Shown here: one piece after another, positions 11,328 through 22,314 of the stretch | How the letters are laid out: each line of letters starts with the position of its first letter | Position numbering within the stretch: the stretch's first letter is position 1 | NCBI RefSeq assembly: GCF_905220365.1 | Contig: NC_061127.1 | Span: forward strand, 4,340,001-4,404,000 | Direction: 5' to 3' | Length of the DNA stretch: 64,000 bases | DNA from: Vanessa cardui | Lineage: Eukaryota; Arthropoda; Insecta; Lepidoptera; Nymphalidae | Program-made: the position numbers and the translations under genes | The notes under the pieces: model-generated | What the model was told of the DNA's origin: nothing | Databases searched by the model: none | What the model saw: only the letters and a program-made list of their open reading frames with translations

Positions 11328-11809
11328 TTTCTAGTTATTTTATAAATTGTTCACATTTCTTATTAAGATACTACTATAAATCTGTGTAACAAAGTCATTG
11401 TTGACTTTCTAGTTGTCTTGGTGGATGAGCGGGGCACCCAGTAATACGGGTTTGCACCTAGTACAGGGGCCCTTGCAACTTGTTTGTAATGTAATCCTTA
11501 AGTCAATAAAGTTTTTTTTTATTTTTTTATTTTTATTTATTATAACAGATGGATTGATGACAAACAGTGTAAATCCAACGAATATTTTTGATACCTTCAG
11601 AATACCTTTTAAGTTCAAAAGAGTACAGTTTACGCCTAAAGTCAATAAATTAAGCACAAGATCAGATCTTTTAAATGGCGGAGTAAAAATATGAGAAGAG
11701 TGGTTTCCGTCTGAAAAGTTCTTTATAGCCTGGTCGAGAATGAGCTTTACGAGCTGCCTGGTGGATCTAACCCACGAAAGTTAAACAACAAATGTTTTGT
11801 TACATAAAT
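11328..11809. other. Intergenic, including a short retro-tail-like A-rich piece
   Basis: At 11415-11540 a non-repetitive segment ends 'cttaagtcaataaag' followed by a T/A-rich tract, like a reverse-transcribed 3' tail. Bases 11560-11800 (gataccttcagaatacctttt; cccacgaaagtt) resemble 3390-3580 after copy A. No gene is supported. Confidence 0.4.
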
Positions 11810-12396
11810 AAAATTTTAACAAAAAGAAAAACCGACTTCAAACAAAACACTATTTTAAAACAAATGAATATGCACGAAAAAGTAATAAAAATAATTGCGT
11901 ATTCAACATATTTTTAGAGTCTTCCTAAGTTAAATGAAGTGAAAAATATTAGACTACTTAAAAGTCGATTAACGATTATATCATGTAGTTATAGTTATTG
12001 GTATATTTGGAGCCGGTGTCAGCCACGGTGCCCTTGCCCCAACAATCAAAAGAAAGAAGCGATACGAGCCCCTTGATTGATCCAGTATATTATTGTGTAA
12101 AAGGTAATTTGTAAAAAACATATTTGTTAAAGTATTCTCGTATTGTTTTTTTGATAGATATACTGTAGGGTTTTATTGGCTGACACCGACTCCAAATATA
12201 ACAATAATTATAACTACATGATATAATCGTTAATCGACTTTTAAGTAGTCTAATATTTTTCACTTCATTTAACTTAGGAAGACTCTAAAAATATGTTGAA
12301 TACGCAATTATTTTTATTACTTTTTCGTGCATATTCATTTGTTTTAAAATAGTGTTTTGTTTGAAGTCGGTTTTTCTTTTTGTTAAAATTTTATTT
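11810..12396. repeat. Foldback (long inverted repeat) at the head of the composite repeat
   Basis: The left arm (~11810-12024, ending ggagccggtgtcagcca) and the right arm (~12178-12396, starting tggctgacaccgactcc) are near-perfect reverse complements. The centre carries 'cggtgcccttgccccaacaa'. This is a MITE or foldback-transposon architecture. Confidence 0.8.
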
Positions 12397-13523
12397 ATTT
12401 TTTGATTTTAAGTGAAGCTGATGTTGACTAACTAATTTTTTTTAATATGGATAGATTAAACGTTCCGTTTATATGAGTCAGAAACTACTTCGAGGACAAT
12501 TTCAAAGGAAACTTGCGAATAAAGCAAAAATAGACTTTCGAAAATGCGGATTTAATACGTCACGCGGCGTAAACTACAAGGATCCCTCGAAAGAGCTGTA
12601 ATCGAACTCAGCAAAAAAACTTTGAAAAAGACCAACTATATTTCGTACATCATATGACATCACATCACATACACAAAATTTGATTAAAGATAGTAAGAAA
12701 TTCTGCCCCATATCGCACCCTAACTGCGAGCCGTATAGGAGTTCTATCACTACATAGTATAAAACAAAGTCGCTTTCTCTGTCCCTATATCTTTAAATCT
12801 ACGCAACGGATTTTGATGCGGTTTTTTTTAAAAGATAGTGTGACTCAAGGGGAAGGTTTGTGTATATAATACATGAACAATATAGTAAAGAAACACTGAT
12901 AATTTTAGAAGTTTGCGATGTGATGTCGTATATAAACAAATTCTGTAGTATATTTAGTATCAGTATTGCACCCGTGCGAAGCCGGGGTGGGTAGCTAGTT
13001 GATTATAATATTCGACTATGATAATTACATAAACATAACCACATTACGGAAGGTGACTCAAATATCCAAATAACCTATAAATAAAAGATTCGACCGAGTA
13101 TCGCTAACGTGCTCCTCAGAATTGTTCCGTTCCCTTCCGTTCCGTTACTTTGTCATGGATCCTGTGCTCAGAACCTTACCAAACTTTCACCAAGTTACCC
13201 TTGAAGTATATATTTTATAATAAAAAAAGAATTATCAAAATTGGTTAACGTGATTTTCAGTTATTCACCTATTTGTCGCTCATATACATAATGCAAATTT
13301 AAGACTTATGTCGTTTTCACATGGATACCATCATCGTAAAAAAAAATAAAAAAAATGGGACCCCACGGGAAGCACTACCTTTCAAACAAAAAAAAATTAT
13401 CAAAATCGGTCCACCCAGTAAAAAGTTATGAGGTAACAAACATAAAAAAAAAAGAAAAAAAAAAAAAAAAAAAAAAAATACAGACGAATTGATAACCTCC
13501 TCCTTTTGGAAGTCGGTTGAAAA
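11810..13523 (+). repeat. Full-length 1.7-kb composite repeat, left arm of palindrome
   Basis: It begins aaaattttaacaaaaag...ACCGACTTC and ends GAAGTCGGTTG, so its outer parts are weakly inverted. Bases 11810-12396 are an internal foldback with ~218-bp arms and a ~150-bp centre. A hairpin CCCGTGCGAAGCCGGGG followed by GCTAGT lies at about 12968-12997. The remainder (about 13075-13523) is the half that also occurs alone at 2397-2820. No ORF is seen. The element is inserted in sequence related to that after copy A. Confidence 0.8.
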
Positions 13524-13706
13524 GGGTATTAAATTTACGTAATATTTTAAATTAGTCTCTTAAGTTATTTATATACATTCCACGAGAGCAGAGCCGCGGG
13601 CTATAGCTAATATTTAATTAAACCTCTAACTCCTAGTCCAAATAAATATGACCCTAGAAAGTACCCAAGTATCACCAGCTTTATAAAAAAAGTGTTTGCA
13701 ATCATT
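13524..13706. other. Spacer between the two palindrome arms
   Basis: Ordinary intergenic-unit sequence: 'cgagagcagagccgcgggct' and 'tatttaattaaacctctaac' align with 37940-38060 and 42690-42800. It therefore represents the pre-insertion locus and shows that two independent insertions flank it. Confidence 0.7.
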
Positions 13707-15404
13707 TTCAACCGACTTCCAAAAGGAGGAGGTTATCAATTCGTCTGTATTTTTTGTTTTTTTTTTTTTTTTTTTTTTATGTTTGTTACCTCATAACTTT
13801 TCACTGGGTGGACCGATTTTGATAATTTTTTTTTTGTTTGAAAGGTAGTGCTTCCCGTGGGGTCCCATTTTTTTATTTTTTTCCGATGATGGTATCCATA
13901 TGAAAACGACATAAGTCTTAAATTTGCATTATGTATATGCGCGACAAATAGGTGAATAACTGAAAATCACGTTAACAAATTTTGATAATTCTTTTTTTAT
14001 TATAAAATATATACTTCAAGGGTAATTTGGTGAAAGTTTGGTAAGATTCTGAGCACAGGATCCATGACAAAGTAACGGAACGGAAGGGAACGGAACAATT
14101 CTGAGGAGCACGTTAGCGATACTCAGTTGAATCTTTTATTTATAGATTATTTGGATATTTGAGTCACCTTCCGTAATGTGGTTATGTTTATGTAATTATC
14201 ATAGTCGAATATTATAATCAACTAGCTACCCACCCGGCTTCGCACGGGTGCAATACTGATACTAAATATACTACAGATTTTTTTTATTTACGACATCACA
14301 TTGCAAACTTCAAAAATTATCAGTGTTTCTTTACTATATTGTTCATGTATTATATACACAAACCTTCCCCTTGAATCACACTATATTTTAAAAAAAACTA
14401 CATCAAAATCCGTTGCGTAGATTTAAAGATATAGGGACAGAGAAAGCGACTTTGTTTTATACTATGTAGTGAAGGAACTCCTATACGGCTCACAGTTAGG
14501 GTGCGACATGGGGCAGAATTTCTTACTATCTTTGATCAAATTTTGTGTATGTGATGTGATGTCATATGATGTACGAAATATAGTTGGTCTTTTTCAAAGT
14601 TTTTTTGCTGAGTTCGATTACAGCTCTTTCGAGGGATCCTTGTAGTTTACGCCGCGTGACGTATTAAATCCGCATTCTCGAAAGTCTATTTTTGCTTTAT
14701 TCGCAAGTTTCCTTTGAAATTGTCTTCGAAGTAGTTTCTGACTCATATAAACGGAACGCTTAATCTATCTATATTAAAAAAAAAATAGTTAGTCAACATC
14801 AGCTTCACTTAAAATCAAAAAATAAATAAAAATTTTAACAAAAAGAAAAACCGACTTCAAACAAAACACTATTTTAAAACAAATGAATGAAAGTAATAAA
14901 AATAATTGCGTATTCAACATATTGTTTAGAGTCTTCCTAAGTTAAATGAAATGAAAAATATTAGACTACTTTAAAGTCGATTAACGATTATATCATGTAG
15001 TTATAATTATTGTTATATTTGGAGTCGGTGTCAGCCAATAAAACCCTACAGTATATCTATCAAAAAAACAATACGAGAATACTTAAACAAATATGTTTTT
15101 TTACAAATTACCTTTTACACAATAATATACTGGATCAATCAAGGGGCTCGTATCGCTTCTTTCTTTTGATTGTTGGGGCAAGGGCACCGTGGCTGACACC
15201 GGCTCCAAATATACCAATAATTATAACTACATGATATAATCGTTAATCGACTTTAAAGTAGTCAATATTTTTCATTTCATTTAACTTAGGAAGACTCTAA
15301 ACAATATGTTGAATACGCAATTATTTTTATTACTTTTTCGTGCATATTCATTTGTTTTAAAATAGTGTTTTGTTTGAAGTCGGTTTTTCTTTTTGTTAAA
15401 ATTT
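13707..15404 (-). repeat. Full-length 1.7-kb composite repeat, right arm of palindrome (inverted)
   Basis: Reverse complement of the 11810-13523 element over its whole length, including the GAAGTCGG terminus, the hairpin-CTAG segment (about 14218-14250) and the ~590-bp foldback (about 14830-15404). The flanks 'gcaatcatttt' and 'ataacactccaaac' join into the empty-site sequence seen at 38052-38080. The short frame at 15010-15234 is repeat-derived. Confidence 0.8.
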
Positions 15405-15644
15405 TTATAACACTCCAAACAACTACAAAATTGAATTTCTAACTACTTTAAGTACACATAGTACATACATTACGCAGTTAGAGTTCAGTTATTGTGCATT
15501 AACTAACGTCTTTAATGACGATTCCTTCAATGATGAATCTTACAATTTTGTACTCATCTACTTATATTTCATTAAATAAACAGTTACTTTCACATTTATA
15601 ATATTAATATGGATTTATTTCATGTATGTGAACTTCGTTATTTT
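15405..15644. other. Intergenic-unit sequence, 5' flank of LINE insertion
   Basis: It aligns with 38080-38440 and 42820-43200: 'acaaacgtctttaacgacga'-like and 'gatgaatcttacaat' segments, ending catgtatgtgaacttcgtta. No gene is present. Confidence 0.6.
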
Positions 15645-16634
15645 TGTATGTTTCGCAAGTTTTCATTAATGGAATAAAGTCTACTGGATCTACGCTAAAA
15701 ATGGGTGTTCCACAAGGTTCAATTTTGGGTCCCCTTCTATTCCTAGTATATATAAATGACCTTCCTTTCTCTGTTAAAGGTATTTGTGATATAGTATTGT
15801 TTGCTGACGATACTTCACTGATTTTTAAGGTTGACAGGAAAAAAACTGACTATGACGATGTGAACGGTGCCTTATCACAGATACAAGATTGGTTTAATGT
15901 AAATAATTTGGTTTTGAATACTCAAAAAACAAAATGTGTGTGTTTTTACCCTACCCAATGTTAGAAAGCAAAATTATAATATATCTTTAAGCGGTGGCCC
16001 CCTTGATGTAGCCGATACTACGGTGTTCTTGGGAATAGAATTGGATTCCAGACTTCAGTGGAGTCCCCATTTGTCGTCCCTAACAGGGAGACTCAGCTCC
16101 GCAGCATTCGCGGTTAGAAAAGTTAGACAACTAACTGATATTGATACCGCTCGTTTAGTTTATTTTGGTTATTTTCACAGTATTATGTCATATGGCATAT
16201 TACTTTGGGGTAACGCTGCAGACATTGAATCTGTCTTTATTTTACAAAAGAGAGCAATTCGGTTTATTTATAATCTTGGAGCTAGAGACTCTCTTCGGGA
16301 TGTTTTTAATAGAGTAGGAATACTTACTGTTGCGTCGCAATATATTTACAACAATATCATGTATATTCACAGTAACATTGATAACTTTGATAAAATCAGT
16401 GATAATCATTGTATATGCACTAGAAGTAAGGATAAGCTTATAACGCCAAGTTTCCGACTCCGCAAAGTCAATAAATCTTTCTTGGGGCAAGCTATCCGTT
16501 TCTATAATAAAATTCCGCAGAAATTTTTAACTTTGCCGTTTAGTAAATTCAAATCGTTTGTTAAAAATACATTGGTAGAAAAAGCATACTATTCGATACA
16601 AGATTTTGTAGATGATAAAAAAGCGTGGAGTTAA
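15644..16634 (+). pseudogene. Reverse transcriptase C-terminal fragment, frameshifted
   Basis: The first part (to 15964) contains GVPQGSILGPLLFLVYINDL and the catalytic FADD box at 15800-15811. A frameshift near 15936-15964 moves into a second frame that continues with the LGIELDSRLQWSPH segment and the typical C-terminal region through SIMSYGILLWGN and IRFYNKIP to a stop at 16632-16634. Joined, these are the palm, thumb and C-terminal part of a Jockey-superclade-type RT; the exact clade is not resolved. It is non-functional because of the truncation and the frameshift. Confidence 0.88.
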
Positions 16635-17006
16635 TACCTGTTGACTTCCAAGCAGGATACATTAATTGAAATAATCGTATTTAATTAACATGACGTTGTA
16701 TTTTTTAAATGTTAAAAAAGAGTAACTACTGAGTTTCTTGCCGGTTCTTCTCGGTAGAATCTACTTTCCGAACCGGTGGTAGCTTCACTTAATTGTAAAA
16801 TGACGATTCAAAAGTGCTTATAAAAGCCTACTTGAATAAAGTTTATTTTGATTTTGATTTGAGTAACTACTGAGTTTCTTGCCGATTCTTCTCGGTGGAA
16901 TCTACTGTCCGAACCGGTGGTAGCTTCACTTAATTGTTAAATGACGATTCAAAAGTGCTTGTAAAAGCCCACTTGAATAAAGTATACTTTGATTTTGATT
17001 TTTGAT
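15645..17006 (+). mobile_element. 5'-truncated non-LTR retrotransposon (LINE 1)
   Basis: It interrupts the unit sequence 'gaacttcgttatttt / gagaaattaactctc', which is uninterrupted at 43190-43220. It carries the C-terminal part of a reverse transcriptase frame, then a 3' UTR ending in (GATTTT)n, a typical LINE tail. The 3' UTR is present twice in tandem (about 16718-16857 and 16858-17006). The 5' end lies within the RT domain, so the endonuclease and ORF1 are absent. Confidence 0.9.
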
Positions 17007-17770
17007 TTTGAGAAATTAACTCTCTGTCTGCTCACATGTAAAGGTCAATATAAGTATGTAGACATTTTTTTTAACTATTTGTTCTGCAGTGTTTAATTTA
17101 AGTGTTTTTTTCTTAAGTAATAGCGAATGAACGTATCCCAATCATCAATCATTTCATCGTTCTACTCGATATTAAGTCTATTGCATATTTCACAGTAATA
17201 CAGATGTACTACTACCGATGGTAAATATAAATGAAAAATCATAAAATATCTATATCATAATATAACGAAGGAAAAAACTATAAAGAGCCTTTAAGACTGA
17301 ATAAAACAATGTGATTAAAACTTTCCACTTTGTATTGATATATGAATGATATTCCGTACAGTGCACATTTTTTGGCCAAGGTTTTTTTTTTAATTTCATC
17401 CCTCGTAGGTATACTGAAATGAATTGTTGGAGTAAAATTTTGCAGTAGGTTTGTGATTTCACTATTTTTTAAAGATAACTATGACATCGATTTACAATTC
17501 ATTTTGTTAATATATTTTTCTTTATCTAGGTACAAATGACAACGCTTTTTACGAGATATACAAGAATGTGAGAGTCATGTCTATAAATTGCCCGAAGCGT
17601 TGCAAAAAATAGCGATAATCTATTGTGATTAATAGTAATAATATCTGAGGACTAACCGAAATTTCGATGGCTCGATGGTATATTTTCTAGGATATTTGTC
17701 ACCAACAATCTCGCTGAAACCTAACTGACCAGATGTTTTTGAGGTTCCGGCTATCGTTCTTGACCACGAA
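17007..17770. repeat. Conserved intergenic-unit block (copy 1)
   Basis: A non-coding block running from gagaaattaactctctg to gttcttgaccacgagcatatc. It recurs at about 33065-33765, 38450-39120, 43205-43880 and 56230-56942. It is part of the ancestral duplicated intergenic unit. The open frame at 17250-17462 is not conserved as protein. Confidence 0.75.
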
Positions 17771-18043
17771 CATATCACAAATCAAATCAAATTGCAAGTA
17801 ATCATAAATTTGTACAATATATATCATAATTACTTAATTAAACCTAAATCTACGATATATTGTCATGTTTATTGTATATATATAAAATAAATATAATTAT
17901 TTTGTGAATAAGTTGTAATGAAATAAAATAAAATATTTTGACACAAAAATAACACTGTATGTGGCTCCGCTCCGGCATTGAAGAATAGTGTATCCATCCT
18001 CATTGAGATCCCGCCCCGGCTTCGCACGGTTTTAGTAGGATGA
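17771..18043. repeat. Intergenic-unit block with truncated hairpin motif
   Basis: It aligns with 43880-44220 (ctccgctccggcattgaaga; ggcttcgcacgg). The inverted CCGTGCGAAGCCGGGG motif lies at 18013-18029. Confidence 0.6.
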
Positions 18044-18123
18044 GTGTGTGTGTGTGTGTGTGTGTGTTTGTGCGTGCGTGCGTGCGTGCGTGCGTGCGTG
18101 TGTGTGTGTGTGTGTGTGTGCGT
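18044..18123. repeat. GT/GC microsatellite
   Basis: (GT)n with a (GCGT)n core. Related GT tracts occupy the same relative place at 39178-39256 and 44219-44354, so it belongs to the unit. The Cys/Val-rich open frame across it is an artefact. Confidence 0.9.
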
Positions 18124-18293
18124 ATTTATTTATTACAATGCCATCGGATTTGAAAAAGCAGATAGTACGATTCTGCAAATTATTGATTCAATGATGGTTG
18201 CAAGTTCTTTACACGTAACACAGACTTCAGTTCATTATTTTCCCAAAAAAAAAAAACACCAAATATTCATATCAGTTGAACGAAAGCCGGTCG

Positions 18294-20368
18294 TATATGA
18301 AGGGTACAGGGGAAAAACATGCTAAGTCACATTTTTATATTTTTTGAACTGGCAATAGCATTGTATAGTATAAATTTGTTAGAACGAAACGCCAAAACAC
18401 ACTTTGCAATAACATGCAGAGTCACGGAGTAATATTCATAATAAAATATTGATACAGTGCAATAACAAGCAATGTCCAAGTCGTACAGGAGAAAAATAAG
18501 CATTGTCCATGGTTGTCAGTTTGACGTTTTTTTAATGACGTCTTGTTTTTGAGGTTATTTTGTTCGTCCTGTTGTGTTGTGGCGTGTGTTTAATATAATT
18601 TTATATACTTTTATTGAAAATGTCGTCAGAAGAAGAAAACGAGGTTAATCTAAAGCAACCTACAAAAAAACGTAAACTTTACGGTCGATTGTCGGATGTT
18701 AATAAGAAGATCAGACTTCAAAGTCATGAAACTGGTCCAAGTTGTAATTGCAAAAGATACAAGTGCTTTGAAGCTGTGAATGAGGAACAAAGGGCTAGAA
18801 TTTTAAAGGATTTCAACCTATTGCCATCTAGGGATGAACAAAACCTTTATTTATGTGGTCTAATAAGTGTTTTGGAAATTCAAAGAAGAAGACCTAGAAA
18901 AGAAGAATCTGAAGCTAAGTTACATACAGCAAATTACGCCTACAGAGTGAGAGTTGTAGACGAAACCCAGCAGCTTGATGTGCTATGTGTATAATATGTT
19001 CGAATACACAAATCAACTAACGATTTGGATATCCAAGAAGTGATACCTGCAGTAGTTGTGATGAGTTTCTGGCTAAGACAAAAGCTCTCAAAGTTAATCT
19101 GAAGAATGCTTCCGAGTTCGAAAAGGATAACATTGAAAAATAAATAAAAAAGTTAGAAACTGAGAATAAGTTACATAAATTGAAGGCTAATGTTTTCTAT
19201 AAACGAAAAAGAGAAACTAGGGTTCAATGTCAGTCATCTTCTCAAAAGGAAGCTATTGCAATGGACTTTCAAAAATATTTAAGTATGCCGAACATTACCA
19301 CAAATGATGTTTACTATAAAAGACAACTGACCTTAAATCTGTTTAACATCCATGAACTCTCTACATCAAAATCATATTTCTTCTGCTACCCAGAAACTAC
19401 AGCAAAAAAAGGATCTGATGAAGTCTGTTCATTTCTCCATCACTATATATTTAATATGCTTAATAAAAATACTCGAGAACTAGTGATATTCTGTGATTCC
19501 TGCGGTGGCCAGAATAAGAATTATACTGTGTTTCGGTTCATACATTATGTGTACACAGTGCAAAACGCTTAGACATGATTAAAATCATATTTCCCATTCG
19601 CGGTCACTCATATTTGGAATGTGACAGAAATATGGGTTGCATAAACCAGAAATCACCTTGTGAAACGCCTGATGAGTGGATTAAATGGATTCGTGAAGCT
19701 AGACAGAAGCCATGCCCCTTTCATGTGATTGAAGTTGATCAACCACTGGTCAGAAAATGGACAACCTTTCTATCCCCAATGTATAAGAAGACATGTCCTT
19801 TTTTATCTCGACCCATTAGAGAAATAAGGGTTGAAAAGGATCATCCAAGATTGGTTTTTCACAGAGAGCACTACAATTCCTCTTGGACATCATCCATTCT
19901 AATGACACCTAAAAAAAAATCGAATTCCCGTAATGACTCTCAAAGTGCTTGTGACTCAGAGTTTGTACTGCCAGATCGATCTTATAATGAGAGCCTTCCA
20001 GTTTCAAAGGCAAAATTTATGGATATCCAGGCCCTATCAAAGTTTTGTGGACCAAAAGCTAAGCAATACTTTTCACAGATAAAATATAATGATACTTAAA
20101 CAATAAATATATCATGGACATTGCATATTATTTGCCTGTATTTTCTGACTTTGATCCGTTTTCCTGTGCTAACTAAATAAACATAAGAATGAAAAGGTTT
20201 TTTTTTACTACACACCAACAAAAATATATTTTCTTTATAAATAAATATATTTTTCTTATATTTGAAACTTTATTGTACCTTTTTTCAAGGATGAAAAGTT
20301 TAATTTAGCATTTTCTCAGTTTATTGTCTCTGTGACATTGCATGTTTTTCCCCTGTGCCCTTCATATA
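18294..20368 (+). mobile_element. DNA transposon with 37-bp TIRs and subterminal inverted repeats
   Basis: The terminal inverted repeats 18294-18330 and 20332-20368 match at 34 of 37 positions (outer part tatatgaagggYacagggga). A second, inner pair, 18484-18512 and 20113-20140, matches at 23 of 28 and has the same layout (tacagg...gcaatgtcc). A further acatgcagagtcac lies at 18412-18425. ATAT or TATA sits at both outer edges and may be the target duplication. The element interrupts a unit that is continuous near 44720, so it is a real insertion. It encloses a broken transposase-like gene. I cannot place it in a named superfamily. Confidence 0.85.
18614..20099 (+). pseudogene. Broken DDE-like transposase/uncharacterised protein (CDSCGGQNKN family)
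   Basis: Three frames read in order. 18614-18994 is a basic N-terminus with a CNCKRYKCFEAV Cys cluster and the DEQNLYLCGLIS segment. 19180-19572 holds TNDVYYKRQLTLNLFNIH and CDSCGGQNKN (19492-19521). 19575-20099 holds GHSYLECDRNMGCINQKSP and further conserved-looking C-terminal sequence. A stop at about 19141 and frameshifts near 18990 and 19572 break it. The Asp in CDSCGGQ and the acidic residues of LECD could be RNase H-fold catalytic residues, which is inference. I recall this protein type as a widespread uncharacterised insect family (possibly the DUF7869 domain); that name needs checking. Its position between inverted repeats supports a transposase role. Confidence 0.75.
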
Positions 20369-20400
20369 GTATATAGACTGTTATTTCTATAGATGTGACG

Positions 20401-20435
20401 TCACTAAAATGAGTGCTCGTCACTCATTTTAGTGA
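20401..20435. repeat. Perfect hairpin, 15-bp arms
   Basis: tcactaaaatgagtg, then a ctcgt loop, then its exact reverse complement. A TGACGTCA palindrome overlaps its left edge (20396-20403). It lies just outside the transposon's right end. Function unknown. Confidence 0.8.
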
Positions 20436-21148
20436 GTAGTTTTGTGCGGAAATAAAAAGGTTTAAAAATTAAGTTCATTTTTAGACAAGAATATACAGAT
20501 AAAAGACAAATTAAGCAAAAATCAATAAATATCCAGGCATTTAAAATAAAATAAAAAGTATTTTAAATCAGGTATTTCTCTAAATAACGATATTCTTGTT
20601 CAACACAAATCAGGCATCGCCAAAAAAAACAACTTCAGCCGTTTGAATGCGATTATTTTGTTAATTTAAATGTTCTACTTCCTGCGGTTTTCTTCGGGTT
20701 TTTACGATATTTATTGATTCTTTATAACACACAATTTTTTTTATAGTAGTACATTAGTAGTTTTATAGTAGTAGTAGTTATAGTTTGTATTTAATTTTAG
20801 CAACGCATAATTTATAATAATATATCTGAATTTTTATTCAGTGCCATTATGTCCTCACCCATTCTTTATGATTGATTACAAAAACTTGAGTCCGTAATCA
20901 TTACATACTATCAAACATAGTCGTTTACCGATGACTGTTTTAGATTTTTAAAATTACGCAACGGGTTTTCGCGAGAATACGTGTACAATATAGTAAAGAA
21001 ACAAGAGAAAATCTGTAATACATATATTTAGTAACAGCATTGTACCCGTGTGAAGCCGTTGCGGGTTGCTAGTATTTTAATAATTACATAATTATATTTT
21101 GTAGAAGTAAAAAGTGTCTACATACCTAATTACGAATGTAGTTAGAAT
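20436..21148. other. Intergenic-unit sequence with a Helitron-like 3' terminus
   Basis: Bases 20700-21070 align with 34500-34790, 44720-44880 plus 45115-45350, and 57650-57950. At about 21044-21072, ACCCGTGTGAAGCCGTTGCGGGTTG is followed by CTAGT, a hairpin plus CTAG|T layout like the end of the Helitron at 33019. No gene is present. Confidence 0.55.
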
Positions 21149-21366
21149 CTAGCTGTGCCCGCGACCTTTTACGCCTTTGAATATCACAAAATAATGTATT
21201 ATTGTAGCCTAAGTCACTCCCTATTATATCAGTTATCTGCCAGTGAAAGTCCCGTCCAAATCGGTCCACCCGTTCCAAAGATTAGCAGGAACCAACAGAC
21301 AGACAGACCGACAAAAAGTGTAAAAAATGTTTCTCTGTTATATGTACCTTATATAAATACGCATTG
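21149..21366. repeat. Interspersed repeat (ctgtgcccgcgacc...acagacagaccgac)
   Basis: It starts agctgtgcccgcgacctttt, contains 'cccgtccaaatcggtccacc' and ends at cagacagacagaccgacaaa. It recurs at about 34860-35070, 45425-45630 and 58015-58220. A widespread lepidopteran repeat type, by recollection. The open frame 21155-21367 is repeat-derived. Confidence 0.65.
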
Positions 21367-21570
21367 AGTAAAAAAGTGCTATTATAGTATTACAGACACT
21401 CTAATTTTATTATATGTATATTTAACATTTTTCTAATTATCTAATACGAAATATTTTTTAATAAATAGAATATATTATTAAATGTTTTAAATATGAATAC
21501 ATGTTAATTACTTTTTTAATAAAAATCATCATACATTTTTTTAATAAGTAGATTACATCAGGTACTTACA

Positions 21571-21764
21571 TGATACATTCAAAGTTCCGAATTCATTACC
21601 GAAAGCAAGAAGTCACGATGAGGTGTGGAGCGTAGCACTTACAACGATGACACAGACTATAATATAAACTGGTACAAAATTGTGAGCGCATCGGAAAAAT
21701 CGTCAGTCTCGAGATAGCTCGCAGAAGCAGCGACTCGTGTGATACTCGAACTTCTAATAAACAG
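21571..21764 (+). promoter_or_regulatory. Promoter and non-coding exon 1 of copy C
   Basis: It aligns with all other copies. The TATA element reads tataatataaact (21658-21670); C and G share the final 'ct' variant, where B, D, E and F have 'aa'. Exon 1 ends aacag at 21764 before donor GTAAAG. The acceptor is ttttttcag at 22291, giving a 527-bp intron. Confidence 0.75.
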
Positions 21765-22314
21765 GTAAAGGAATAGTAGTAGTTATATATATACGTGCTC
21801 TAAGGTAGCCGTGGTAACCTGACTTTACTTGCCTTACCATAAATAATAATGTATAAATAAAAAGTAATGTAATAAACGAAGCTGATTATCATTTAAGTGT
21901 TTTTCAAGAGATTAATTTGAGTAATATTAATGTTTTCAGTTTTCATTTTACAAACTATATAACTACTAGTTTACCGTGTATTTCATATATTTGTTAAAAG
22001 TTTATTAAATTATAAATTTATAACCAACAAACCTCTAGAATTTCGTGACTTTCCTAGACAGTTATTTGGTTCATTCTATGATATACCAATAACCTATTAT
22101 CCGAGCTCAAGAGGCGTAAAGACATATAAATTTCGAGATCGAGTTGTCGTGATGACATTGGTTAGAGAACTCGAATAATCTATTATGTTCATTGTGGTTT
22201 TGAGAACATTAGAACTTAAATAAATTCAATAAATAATAATTCATAACAGTCATGTGAAAAATTACTTATTAATTCCTTTTAATTTTTTCAGAGCTGATCA
22301 AAAATCATACTATC

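Noticed and set aside
18044..18325. Cys/Val-rich open frame, possibly a small secreted protein
   Set aside because: It is translation of a GT/GC microsatellite with no conserved counterpart at 39178 or 44219.
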